A DNA stretch of 52,035 nt from Thiothrix sp. (GCA_008015155.1 SSFA01000014.1:1-52035), one strand, 5' to 3'; positions 19,067 through 27,874 are shown, numbered from the stretch's first letter. Notes: a model not told the origin generated them from the sequence alone. Numbers and translations: made by a program.

Positions 19067-19288
19067 TTAGCCTCTCGGACAAGCCGCAAACTGACAATTG
19101 GGGCCGGTGCGTCCTACCGAAGTACGTCCATCAGGGCAGATGCGAGCATCCATGGGGCAAACCGTCATTGAGCCTTGGCCTTTTGGGGTAGGTAGAGAGC
19201 CTAGTTTACTCTCTGAAGAGGTAGGTGCCTGACAGCCTGCCAGTGTCAGGCTTATAATTATTACTAATCCATTTAGACCTAGTTTCAT
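19067..19288 (-). CDS. small Cys-rich lipoprotein
   Basis: A 73-residue protein with signal and lipobox (LTLAGC, Cys 19). The mature part ends in a compact motif with four Cys: CPMDARICPDG...GRTGPNCQFAACP, a small domain seen at the end of many secreted bacterial proteins, with no assigned role that I know. The short length is real rather than a truncation, because signal, linker and domain are all present. It lies 88 bases upstream of the longer lipoprotein on the same strand. Confidence 0.7.
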   Translation of the reverse strand: MKLGLNGLVIIISLTLAGCQAPTSSESKLGSLPTPKGQGSMTVCPMDARICPDGRTSVGRTGPNCQFAACPRG

Positions 19289-19410
19289 TGGGACTTTCCT
19301 GCGCTAACTGACTTCTCCTTATGAATTTTTTTCATAAGTAGTGCCAAAATTTATATAATTTGCTTAATAACTTTACGGTATAAGTTAAAGTTATTCTATC
19401 TAGAGAATAT

Positions 19411-19881
19411 ATGAGCAACTTGGTGTTTTATTATAGGCACTCTGGCTTATGTCCAGCGTTTACTATCTTGGAGCAAACGCTGACCCAACAAAAGTTACAT
19501 CGCCTAACCAATGAATTCGATGAATTTCGCGTCGATATTTACGCACTAGCAGACTCTCCTACTTCGCGGCGAGTTGCTTTTGATTTCGATTGTACGATTA
19601 CGGCTGATCCTGAATTTTTCCAAAGTTTGATCGCAGCTTATCGTGCTCAAGCTTGGGAGCCTTGTGTTTGTACTTTACGTGCAGATGAGAGGGATGGCAT
19701 TACAGAAATCAGGGAAACTCTTAAGGATGAACGTATTCCCATCTATACTACCGACGGTCAACTAAAACGCGCATGTTTATACGAACAAGGCATTGATGTA
19801 GGTCTGTGGATAGATGATTATTTTCCGGGTATTGCGCATCCGGGGGCGTGGATCTTGCAGATCAATGGGATCGATTATTAA
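19411..19881 (+). CDS. HAD-fold phosphatase-like protein
   Basis: Cytoplasmic protein of 156 residues. All four HAD motifs can be placed: motif I D58-F-D60-C-T62, motif II T88 (CTLR), motif III K119, and motif IV W133-I-D135-D136. This predicts Mg-dependent phosphoryl transfer with D58 as nucleophile. The about 50 residues before motif I are extra and not recognisable. The cap domain is missing, so a small or a macromolecular substrate could enter. Start at ATG 19411 is the first possible; the ribosome site is weak. Fifteen bases downstream comes a kinase-like gene on the same strand. Confidence 0.65.
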   Translation: MSNLVFYYRHSGLCPAFTILEQTLTQQKLHRLTNEFDEFRVDIYALADSPTSRRVAFDFDCTITADPEFFQSLIAAYRAQAWEPCVCTLRADERDGITEIRETLKDERIPIYTTDGQLKRACLYEQGIDVGLWIDDYFPGIAHPGAWILQINGIDY

Positions 19882-19896
19882 TGTAGCTAACAACTC

Positions 19897-20547
19897 ATGG
19901 ACACCAGCCAACAAATTCTGCAATGTTTTCTTGAGGGACAATATGAACGCATGCAGTGTCCTCAATGTGAAAATACCTTCCTTACTAATGTGTATGCCAT
20001 GCACTGTGATGGCAAAGACCTTTCGCTGAATTGCAAAAAATGTCACCGCGACTTCTTTGCAGATAGTCAAACCGGTGCATGGAATCACTATGTGTTGCTT
20101 GAAAAATTTTCTTTAGGACTCGAATACTTTTGCGATGCTATCCATCAGCAACAGCTTACCCAAATCCCCTTTATTCGCCGTATCGGCCTCTTGTCTGAAA
20201 CCGATGAGGTTTTACCTTTAGAACGCATTGAACTGTTCACCGAGGCTGATCTCGACTATCGAATGATTTATGTGATGGAACGCTTGGAGCATCTGGATCA
20301 AGAAGACAGTAACTTCTTCACTGAGCATGTCCATGACATTGATTGGATGGAAGAACAAGACCGTCTTGAGGTTTGGGGCTGGGTGAACGAACGTTACGGG
20401 CAAGCTTTAGCAGATGATCTACGCCAACTCTGCCACTATTATCGTGAGCATCAAGACTTTGTGAGTTGGGATTTACATGGCGATAATTTAATGCGTACTC
20501 GTCAAGGTAAAATTGTAGTGATGGATCCCTTTACGCCTAAGTTTTAA
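19897..20547 (+). CDS. zinc-ribbon plus kinase-like C-lobe protein
   Basis: A 216-residue protein with two parts. Residues 20-50 carry two CxxC pairs (C21, C24, C46, C49), a zinc ribbon. Residues 120-216 look like the C-lobe of a protein-kinase or aminoglycoside-phosphotransferase fold: YVMERL as hinge (125-130), the catalytic loop D192-x-H194-G-D-N197, and the metal-binding D210-P-F. I see no Gly-rich loop or obvious N-lobe lysine, so the N-lobe is degenerate or replaced. Whether it phosphorylates anything is unknown. It is probably cotranscribed with the HAD-fold gene upstream. Confidence 0.6.
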   Translation: MDTSQQILQCFLEGQYERMQCPQCENTFLTNVYAMHCDGKDLSLNCKKCHRDFFADSQTGAWNHYVLLEKFSLGLEYFCDAIHQQQLTQIPFIRRIGLLSETDEVLPLERIELFTEADLDYRMIYVMERLEHLDQEDSNFFTEHVHDIDWMEEQDRLEVWGWVNERYGQALADDLRQLCHYYREHQDFVSWDLHGDNLMRTRQGKIVVMDPFTPKF

Positions 20548-20573
20548 TAAGGCTAACTTCTTAAATTCTGGCA

Positions 20574-20606
20574 TAAAAAAGGCGGGTAACTTACCCGCCA
20601 ATTCCT
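20574..20606 (-). terminator. Rho-independent terminator after amtB
   Basis: GGCGGGTAA and TTACCCGCC arms (20581-20599) are followed on the minus strand by a T-run. It lies about 38 bases past the amtB stop. The + side lacks a T-run after the hairpin, so it serves mainly the leftward transcript. Confidence 0.85.
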
Positions 20607-20637
20607 AGAGAAACACACAGATAAATCTAAACCGTTA

Positions 20638-22044
20638 TTACATGGTGTAAGCACGCTCACCATGAGAAACTGTATCTAAGCCCTCGCGCTCTTCGTCTTG
20701 GGTAACACGTAAACCAATGGTGTACTTAAGCAGAACTAGAATCACTAAGCTCACAACGCCTGACCAAACAATGGCCACCGCTACACCCCATAACTGACTG
20801 AAGATTTGTGCAGTGCTATAAGCAGCAACGGTACCAGTGGCATAGTCAAACACACCAGAACCACCTAAAGCTGGATTAACCACGATACCTGTACCAATCG
20901 CACCAATAATACCGCCGATACCATGCACCCCAAACACGTCTAAAGAATCATCATAGCCAAGCATATGCTTCAGACCCGTCACACCCCATAAGCAGGCAGC
21001 ACCAGTAATTAAACCCAACACAATAGCACCCATGGGGCCTGCAAAACCAGCTGCTGGAGTAATAGCTACTAAGCCGGAAACGGCTCCTGAGACCACACCA
21101 AGTAACGAGGGCTTGCCACGCAATAACCACTCAGCCGCCATCCACGACAAGCCTGCAGCTGCTGTTGCAATGATAGTATTTAACATCGCTAACACTGCTG
21201 TACCAGTGGCTTCTAAGTTAGAGCCTGCATTGAAACCGAACCAACCTACCCAGAGTAAGGAAGCCCCAATCATAGTCATTACTAAGTTATGCGGTGCCAT
21301 CGAATCACGGCCATAACCTACCCGTTTGCCGACTACGATTGCTCCCACTAAAGCAGCCATTGCTGCATTGATATGCACTACGGTTCCACCTGCAAAGTCT
21401 AAAGCGCCTTTGGAGAATAAGAAGCCTGCTGGAGCATCATAAGCGGAAGGACCACCCCAGAACCAAACCATATGCGCCATCGGCAGATAAGAGAAGGTGA
21501 ACCACAACACACAGAAAACTAATAAAGCTGAGAATTTAATCCGCTCTGCAAAGCCGCCCACAATCAAGGATACCGTGATCGCTGCAAAGGTTAATTGGAA
21601 AATGGCAAATACCATTTCATGAATCACGACGCCCTTAGTGAAGGTCTCAACGGTGACTGAAGTATCCACACCATTTAAGAATAATTTGTCAAAACCACCA
21701 ATAAAGCTATTTAAGCTACCGCCGTCGGTAAACGCTAAGCTATAACCGTAAATCACCCACAGCAAGGCAATCAAACAGAAAATACTAAAGACTTGTGCCA
21801 GCACCGAGAGCATATTCTTAGCACGTACTAAGCCGCCGTAGAACAAAGCTAAACCCGGGATCACCATCATAATGACCAGTAAGGTAGAAACCATCATCCA
21901 CACCGTATCACCTTTATCTGGTGTTGGTGCAGCAGGTGCAGTGGCAGCAGCATCAGCTACTGCAGTCGTCGCCTCTTGCGCTCCTGCTAGCCCGGATAGA
22001 CCTGCTAAAGCCCCTGTTAGCAATAAAGCAAACTTTAAATTCAT
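20638..22044 (-). CDS. amtB: ammonium transporter
   Basis: Inner-membrane trimeric channel for ammonium uptake. A cleavable-looking leader (about residues 1-22, ending LAGAQ) and an Ala/Pro-rich stretch precede 11 membrane segments, with family motifs ALFYGGLVRAKNMLSVL, GGTVVHINAAMAALVGAIVVG (pore His) and DVFGVHGIGGIIGAIGTG (second pore His). Length 468 is somewhat longer than E. coli AmtB because of the leader. It follows glnK by 11 bases, the standard pair, so GlnK can block the pore when nitrogen is plentiful. Confidence 0.97.
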   Translation of the reverse strand: MNLKFALLLTGALAGLSGLAGAQEATTAVADAAATAPAAPTPDKGDTVWMMVSTLLVIMMVIPGLALFYGGLVRAKNMLSVLAQVFSIFCLIALLWVIYGYSLAFTDGGSLNSFIGGFDKLFLNGVDTSVTVETFTKGVVIHEMVFAIFQLTFAAITVSLIVGGFAERIKFSALLVFCVLWFTFSYLPMAHMVWFWGGPSAYDAPAGFLFSKGALDFAGGTVVHINAAMAALVGAIVVGKRVGYGRDSMAPHNLVMTMIGASLLWVGWFGFNAGSNLEATGTAVLAMLNTIIATAAAGLSWMAAEWLLRGKPSLLGVVSGAVSGLVAITPAAGFAGPMGAIVLGLITGAACLWGVTGLKHMLGYDDSLDVFGVHGIGGIIGAIGTGIVVNPALGGSGVFDYATGTVAAYSTAQIFSQLWGVAVAIVWSGVVSLVILVLLKYTIGLRVTQDEEREGLDTVSHGERAYTM

Positions 22045-22055
22045 GCTATTCCCCT

Positions 22056-22409
<354 letters not shown>

Positions 22410-22462
22410 CTAATGCCATGAAATTTCAAAAAATTGCAGCTTTAAAACTTAAGGCTTATCTA

Positions 22463-22477
22463 GCAAGGGATGTGCCA
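22463..22477 (-). promoter_or_regulatory. sigma-54 promoter of glnK-amtB
   Basis: On the minus strand TGGCAC-ATCCC-TTGC matches the -24/-12 consensus TGGCAC-N5-TTGC exactly. It lies about 69 bases upstream of the glnK ATG. Seen directly; use with RpoN is established for glnK-amtB families. Confidence 0.88.
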
Positions 22478-22531
22478 ACTGTAAAAACCATCTAAAATCC
22501 CCATATTGATTTAAACTGTTATGAGTTAGTA

Positions 22532-22566
22532 AGCACTACAGCTGAGCAATGCACCATAAAAGTGCT
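22532..22566 (-). promoter_or_regulatory. two NtrC-like binding sites upstream of the sigma-54 promoter
   Basis: Two 17-base near-palindromes, AGCACTACAGCTGAGCA (22532-22548) and TGCACCATAAAAGTGCT (22550-22566), each resemble the NtrC box TGCAC-N7-GTGCA. They lie about 55-100 bases upstream of the -24 element, the normal distance for NtrC enhancers, and next to the start of the divergent ubiK gene. The second is the better match. Confidence 0.7.
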
Positions 22567-22621
22567 TATGAAAAATCTCGATGCACCAGTATTTTCAGTA
22601 AAACTGTGAGGAGTGACCGGA

Positions 22622-22897
22622 ATGAGCAATCCCTTAGATGATATGATGAAAAAGTTCTCAGAACTCTTGCCTGAGCCTGTACGCAATTTACAAGAGGATA
22701 TTGAGAAGAATATGCGCAGTGTGATGGAAACAGGTCTACAAAAAATGAATTTAGTGACCCGTGAAGAATTTGACATTCAAACGGCCGTGTTACAACGCAC
22801 TCGAGAAAAATTAGAGGCGCTGGAAGCCCGTTTAAATGAATGGGAAAATAAACAGGCTTCCGCGACCAATCAAAACGAACAGGGTGGTGCTAATTAA
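22622..22897 (+). CDS. ubiK: ubiquinone biosynthesis accessory factor
   Basis: A BMFP-domain protein (YqiC) that binds UbiJ-type lipid carriers and aids late ubiquinone steps. Start at ATG 22622 because a GAGGAG ribosome site (22608-22613) sits eight bases before it; the GTG at 22613 overlaps that site. The 91 residues are helical, with SVMETGLQKMNLVTREEFDIQTAVLQRTREKLEALEARL (given in shorter pieces: LVTREEFDIQTAVL, KLEALEARLNEWE) as the family core, followed by a Gln/Asn-rich tail. It is divergent from glnK and ends two bases before the convergent flotillin gene. Confidence 0.85.
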   Translation: MSNPLDDMMKKFSELLPEPVRNLQEDIEKNMRSVMETGLQKMNLVTREEFDIQTAVLQRTREKLEALEARLNEWENKQASATNQNEQGGAN

Positions 22898-22899
22898 GT

Positions 22900-24465
22900 T
22901 TAAGCTGCATCAGGCTTACTATCGTCATCACTGGATTCTTGTGCTTGGCGCTTAGGACGTTCGGGAGCTATTTGTTCCCGAATAAACCCAGTTAAACCAT
23001 CGCTGCTATCCCCTTTTAAATCGACTTCACGCAATAAGCTGTCAATTAAAGGGACTTGAGCACGATAACGTAAGGCACTATCAACAATTTGATCCGCTAA
23101 ACCACTATTACCACCGCCATTTATATTAGCAGAAGATGAACTAGAAACTGCACCTAATCCATCAATATGCATAATTTTAATACCGTCGATATTTTCAATA
23201 GGCTTCACGCTTTCACGAATAATCTGTGGTAACTGCCGGACAATCTCCATTTTGACCTGCATATCAATTTGACCCTGCCCCAAAATATTCGCTGCCTCAT
23301 TTAAAGTTCGCTTACCAATGGCTTCAACTTGATAACGCACTTCAGCTGCTTTTGCTGCCAAACGCTCTACATCCGCATTCGCTTCAGCAATAATGGTTTG
23401 ACGCTGAGCCTCTTTTTGCGCACTAATGATTTCAATAAGCTTTTTACGCTCAGCCTCAGCTTTTTCACGGGCTGTAGCAATCTCTTCAGTTAAGCGGGCT
23501 GCTTCAGCTTTCATTTTATCCGTAGCCATCCAAGCTTCAGCGATACCCTTTTCAAATTCAGCACGTGCAACCTCCATATCCCGTCGAGCCATTTCAATAG
23601 CAGTCTCTTTAGCAATACGAATTTCTTCTAATTCACGATCGACTCGAAGCTTATTTTCCTCAATATCTTTGGCGGTTTGTGATAACAGCTCCGCTAAATA
23701 CTTTTCTTGTTGCTTTTGTGCTTCAACTTCCTGTTGCTGAATTTGCAAGCGCCGTTGCTCAGCTTCTTTATTTTTCTCTTGGATTTTAATTTTATTCTCT
23801 TGCTCAATGTCATTACGGCGCTTCCGACTTTCTTCAGTAATTTCATCGAGCTTAATTAAGCCCCGCGCATCGAATGCATTATTCTCATCTAAATACTCGC
23901 GAGCGGTTTGGTCTAAACGCATTAAGGAAACTGAGACTAGCTCCAAACCATTTTTTTGGAATTCAGTATTTAAGTTATTTTCTACATTACTTTCAAAATC
24001 TGCACGTTTAACATGTAACTCATCCAAAGACATACTCGATGCCACTGAACGTAGCGCCGCGACGCATTGTGCTTCGACAATTTCCTTCATTCTTTCTTGA
24101 TTGAGAGTCCGATCGCCTAAAGTGCGGGCTGCAGTAGAAATTGCAGCATGATTCTGCGCGACTCGTAAGAAAAACTCCGCCACTACATCAACCCGCAAGG
24201 AATCGTGGGTAATCAAGGCATCATGATTAGAACGCTCTACTTCAACCCGCATGGTTTGCATATTGATTGTCATCATGTCATGCAAGACCGGCAATACCAG
24301 CGCACCGCTGTTCATGACCACCCGCTCACCTCCAAAGCCAGTACGCACAAAGGCACGGTCTTTAGTCGAACGTCGATAAAAGGTAGAGAATAAAGCGACC
24401 ACGATTAACATAACCGCGACCACTAACACTAATGTATATATGATGGAATTATCTGGCAGATCCAT
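22900..24465 (-). CDS. yqiK: flotillin-like SPFH protein (YqiK type)
   Basis: Inner-membrane scaffold of the flotillin class, linked to membrane microdomains in other bacteria. One N-terminal membrane segment (about residues 8-30), an SPFH/band-7 domain about 35-205 (RAFVRTGFGGERVVMNSGAL), a long coiled coil about 210-380 rich in EKNKEAEQRRLQIQQQEVEA and similar repeats, and a C-terminal acidic tail (ESSDDDSKPDAA). The 521-residue size and the YRRSTKDRAFVRTGFGG opening match E. coli YqiK more than FloT. The NfeD-like partner often found with flotillins is not beside it. Confidence 0.82.
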   Translation of the reverse strand: MDLPDNSIIYTLVLVVAVMLIVVALFSTFYRRSTKDRAFVRTGFGGERVVMNSGALVLPVLHDMMTINMQTMRVEVERSNHDALITHDSLRVDVVAEFFLRVAQNHAAISTAARTLGDRTLNQERMKEIVEAQCVAALRSVASSMSLDELHVKRADFESNVENNLNTEFQKNGLELVSVSLMRLDQTAREYLDENNAFDARGLIKLDEITEESRKRRNDIEQENKIKIQEKNKEAEQRRLQIQQQEVEAQKQQEKYLAELLSQTAKDIEENKLRVDRELEEIRIAKETAIEMARRDMEVARAEFEKGIAEAWMATDKMKAEAARLTEEIATAREKAEAERKKLIEIISAQKEAQRQTIIAEANADVERLAAKAAEVRYQVEAIGKRTLNEAANILGQGQIDMQVKMEIVRQLPQIIRESVKPIENIDGIKIMHIDGLGAVSSSSSANINGGGNSGLADQIVDSALRYRAQVPLIDSLLREVDLKGDSSDGLTGFIREQIAPERPKRQAQESSDDDSKPDAA

Positions 24466-24569
24466 ACTCTATCTAGCCTAGGCAAAGTTCAGTGAAATCA
24501 AGTATAAACCCTTCCCGATAGACATGCGCTATTTAGACAATAATTCCTAATCAGCCAGATGATTTTATA

Positions 24570-25346
24570 ATGGATAATGCCCTACTCAATCGCAGCCTAG
24601 AGTTTTTGCTCTTGCCACCCGGCCAGTTTTTAGTCTTAGCCCTTCTAGCCTTGTTTTGGAGAAAACGCAGAATGCTGGTATGTAGTTTATTGGCTTTAGC
24701 TAGCCTCCAAATCTTCCTGCTAAGCCTCCCTATTACCTCAAGTTTTTTGCTGGGTAAATTAGAAGAGCAATATCCACCTCGCTTTGAGCTTTGGAAACAA
24801 GCGCCTTTACCCCAAGCGATTGTAGTCCTAGGTTCAGGTCGAAATTTAAATGTTCCAGAATATATAGGTGGTGAAAGTACCTCTTTGGCGGGTATTGAAC
24901 GCTTACGTTATGCTGCGCATTTGCACCGTGCAACCGGCTTACCGATTCTTGTTACAGGGGGCAGTCCTCTACCTGAAAAGCGTAGTGAAGCCGAGCTGAT
25001 GCGTGATGTGTTAGAACAGGAGTTTCAGGTGCCGGTCAAATGGATGGAAACTGAAAGCCATACCACGTGGCAAAATGCACAATTTACCGATGAAATCCTT
25101 GCAGCTGCTGGGATTCAATCAGCTTGGTTAGTGACACAAGCTTGGCATATGCCACGGAGCTTATACTCTTTTCAAAATCGTCAAGTACAGTATCTGCCAG
25201 CATCGGTGTCTTACAGCGGGGCGATTCAATGGACGGATTACCATATGAAATTTGTGCCTCAAGCAACTGCACTCGTGCGTAGCTCAATTGCTTTACACGA
25301 ATGGCTTGGGTTGCTTTGGTATCGCTTACGCGAAAAACTGCAATGA
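24570..25346 (+). CDS. YdcF/ElyC-family envelope protein (DUF218)
   Basis: Membrane protein of the DUF218 family. Two hydrophobic segments (about residues 16-27 and 33-57) precede the DUF218 domain, which carries AIVVLGSGR (about 85-93), GIERLRYAAHLHRATGLPILVTGGSP and the WLVTQAWHMPRSLYSF core. ElyC in E. coli acts in cell-envelope (peptidoglycan or lipid carrier) biogenesis; whether this one does is unknown. 258 residues. It is flanked by divergent yqiK and convergent rlhA, with zero bases to the rlhA stop. Confidence 0.8.
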   Translation: MDNALLNRSLEFLLLPPGQFLVLALLALFWRKRRMLVCSLLALASLQIFLLSLPITSSFLLGKLEEQYPPRFELWKQAPLPQAIVVLGSGRNLNVPEYIGGESTSLAGIERLRYAAHLHRATGLPILVTGGSPLPEKRSEAELMRDVLEQEFQVPVKWMETESHTTWQNAQFTDEILAAAGIQSAWLVTQAWHMPRSLYSFQNRQVQYLPASVSYSGAIQWTDYHMKFVPQATALVRSSIALHEWLGLLWYRLREKLQ

Positions 25347-27326
25347 CTAGGACTGAGGGCGTTGCTTATAGAAAGTCAAAGGAATAGAGCTAGCTACCGC
25401 ACTCGGTGGCGCTTGCTTCAAAATATGCTTTTTCATCTTGCCCATCACATGCATCTCGCAAGGACGGCACTCGAATTTCAGCGTGTAAGTTTCATCGCCA
25501 TTTTTTAGAATTAAGGGATCAGCACGCACTTGCCCCATGACCCCTTGCACGCCTTTAGCCTGTTTTGGGCACAAATTATAGGAGAAACGTAGGCAATGTT
25601 TGGTAATCATTAAACTCACCTCGCCCGCCTCTTCATGTGCTTCGTAAGCAGGCTCAATCACCTCAACCCCATGCTTGCGATAAAACTGCCACGCCAAGGA
25701 GTTATACACATTGGCTAAATAAGAGAGCGAAGTTTCTGGGTAGTGAGGCACAGGCTCAGCTGGCGTTTTCCGAGCTGGACGCTGCCAAGCTACTAAACGT
25801 GCTTGCTCCAAAGCAGCCACTGCATCGCGGCGTAATTGATTCAAACTAGAAGCTGGCACAAACCAAGCTTGGCTCAAATTCAATTGAATCGCTTGTGCTA
25901 CGAATAAGGTATTGCCGAGTTTTGCTAAATTATCGCGCAAACTGCTCCATGCCTTATCGGCTTGACGCGCTGGCTCTAAGACCAAATCCAAGCTAGCGCT
26001 TGCACTAATCATATCCGCATCCGTCAGAGTTAAACTCAAGCCCTCAGCGGTTTCATTGAGGCTTAGCCACACAGGAATTAAGCGCTCGGCTGACTTTTTC
26101 AGTAAAGCGAGTTCCCAGACATGATCACGATTACGCGAGACTTCGGTACCGATTTTTAAACCGGCTAACATGCTTGGATCGTTCGGCACAATGCGCCAAA
26201 TGCTCTCACCTGCTTTCGTTTTGCCTGTTTGCTCTACGGTATTCGCCTGCAAACCGACCACTTCACGCTTACGCATGAAATTCAAGCCATCGCCATTGTG
26301 CATGGCTTCAGTTGTAGCAATTTCTAGCCACTCTTTGCCAACTTGATGCACTGTGCCTAAACCCAAGCCGACAAATTTGGGTGAATCGAAGGCGCCGATA
26401 TCGTCTTTTCGCCCGGTGGCAAAATAATCGGTACTGCCCCGATGGAAGGTTTTATCCGGATCAGGTTTGAAGAAAATCTCAGTTTGCCCAGAACTAGCGC
26501 GCGCCCATTCCGGACGGCGCTCTAAAATCCCATCCAACAATTGCCGATAATGCGCGGTGATATTTTTCACATAGGAAATATCTTTATAGCGTCCTTCAAT
26601 TTTCAAGGAGCGCACCCCCGCATCCAGCAAAGCCTCAAGATTGCTACTCTGATTATTATCCTTCATTGAGAGCAGATGCTTATCAAAGGCAATCACTGCG
26701 CCATTGGCTTCCGTCAAGGTGTAAGGCAAACGGCAAGCTTGCGAGCAGTCGCCACGATTGGCACTGCGCCCTGTTTCCGCATGACTGATATAACACTGCC
26801 CCGAAAACGCCACACACAAAGCGCCATGAATAAAGTATTCAATCGTCGCCGCATCACCAACGGTTTGCGCAATCTCCCGAATCTGCGGAATACTTAATTC
26901 ACGCGCTAACACAATTTGCGAAAACCCCACATCGGCTAAAAACTTGGCTTTAGCTGCCCCACGAATGTCGCATTGCGTCGAGGCATGCAGTTGGATGGGT
27001 GGAATATCCATTTCCAATAAGGCCATATCCTGCACAATCAACGCATCGACCCCGATATTGTATAAATCGGTAACTAAACGCCGCACTGGCTCAAGCTCTG
27101 CCTCGTGCAAAATGGTATTGAGGGTAACGAAAATCCGCGCATGAAAGCGATGCGCAAAACGCACCAGCTCCGCAATATCCGCAATGCTATTACTCGCATT
27201 ATGCCGTGCCCCAAAATCAGGCCCACCAATATAGACCGCATCCGCCCCGTGCAAAATCGCTTCACGCCCAATCTCGGCGGTTTTAGCGGGGGAAAGGAGT
27301 TCGATTTGATGGGGCTGGAGGCTCAT
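25347..27326 (-). CDS. rlhA: peptidase-U32-family rRNA hydroxylase (RlhA-type)
   Basis: U32-fold protein of 659 residues. The U32 domain (about 5-290) has conserved LARELSIPQIREIAQ and EYFIHGALCVAFSGQCYISH, with Cys in GDCSQACRLPYTL. The C-terminal DUF3656-like half contains RFSYNLCPKQAKG and CRPCEMHVMGKM. Length and domain order match E. coli YdcP/RlhA (653 aa), which hydroxylates C2501 of 23S rRNA; TrhP/YegQ and UbiU/UbiV are shorter. The Cys residues likely bind an Fe-S cluster. Function is assigned by family. Confidence 0.78.
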   Translation of the reverse strand: MSLQPHQIELLSPAKTAEIGREAILHGADAVYIGGPDFGARHNASNSIADIAELVRFAHRFHARIFVTLNTILHEAELEPVRRLVTDLYNIGVDALIVQDMALLEMDIPPIQLHASTQCDIRGAAKAKFLADVGFSQIVLARELSIPQIREIAQTVGDAATIEYFIHGALCVAFSGQCYISHAETGRSANRGDCSQACRLPYTLTEANGAVIAFDKHLLSMKDNNQSSNLEALLDAGVRSLKIEGRYKDISYVKNITAHYRQLLDGILERRPEWARASSGQTEIFFKPDPDKTFHRGSTDYFATGRKDDIGAFDSPKFVGLGLGTVHQVGKEWLEIATTEAMHNGDGLNFMRKREVVGLQANTVEQTGKTKAGESIWRIVPNDPSMLAGLKIGTEVSRNRDHVWELALLKKSAERLIPVWLSLNETAEGLSLTLTDADMISASASLDLVLEPARQADKAWSSLRDNLAKLGNTLFVAQAIQLNLSQAWFVPASSLNQLRRDAVAALEQARLVAWQRPARKTPAEPVPHYPETSLSYLANVYNSLAWQFYRKHGVEVIEPAYEAHEEAGEVSLMITKHCLRFSYNLCPKQAKGVQGVMGQVRADPLILKNGDETYTLKFECRPCEMHVMGKMKKHILKQAPPSAVASSIPLTFYKQRPQS

Positions 27327-27399
27327 GGTGCTGGACTAACAAAATTCAGAAGGTGAAAGTATAACACTGCTAAAGCTTTGCAGATAAATTACCAAGTGA

Positions 27400-27729
27400 T
27401 TATTGAGCACCAAAATTAGCAAAAAACTCACATAACGCTGCATCAGGAATTTGCTCTTCAGCATAAGAGAAACGACCTTCAAGCATCATTTCAGTAGCTG
27501 CTTTACGAATAAGGGCATTTAACATTTCAGCTCGACTCACCGCACCTTCACTATCAGGCCTGCCTAAAGAAAAAGCGATACCCGCGCTGGTGGTAGCAAT
27601 GGCAACGAAACCAGCGGCTGCTAACAATTTAGCACTCCCTGCATCCCATGCATTAGGCATGACAAAAATCTGTTCCTGCTGATGTAGATTATAGAGAGCC
27701 TCTGCTTTGTTAAAATGAGTATTCATCAA
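27400..27729 (-). pseudogene. remnant of an isocitrate lyase/PEP mutase family gene
   Basis: A 109-residue frame whose first about 62 residues match the start of PEP-mutase-family proteins (VMPNAWDAGSAKLLAAAGFVAIATTSAGIAFSLG, here shown only as MPNAWDAGS and IATTSAGIAFSLG). The last about 45 residues (RKAATEMMLEGRFSYAEEQIP) look like the family's C-terminal tail. The about 150 residues between, with the metal-binding and catalytic segment (normally DxExG-type), are missing. The best reading is an in-frame internal deletion leaving a short pseudogene; a short functional protein cannot be excluded. Confidence 0.6.
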
Positions 27730-27758
27730 CTACCCCTCTGTAAATAAGTCCTAGTTTA

Positions 27759-27793
27759 AACATTAGCGCTCCAAACTTTTTAGCGCTAATGTT
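27759..27793. repeat. 12-bp inverted repeat
   Basis: Perfect arms AACATTAGCGCT (27759-27770) and AGCGCTAATGTT (27782-27793) surround 11 bases. Located between the decayed PEP-mutase gene and the metalloprotease gene. No T-run on either side, so not a normal terminator; it could be an operator. Confidence 0.6.
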
Positions 27794-27874
27794 GCCCCAT
27801 AAATCTAAGCACAAATTCTGCGTTTAAGGCACTAACAGGCCTTTTTATCATTTAATTTCATAGGTACACTTTTT

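Noticed and set aside
22519..22776. Leftward 85-residue frame overlapping ubiK and the NtrC-like sites
   Set aside because: Antisense to ubiK and the enhancer; no ribosome site or family match.
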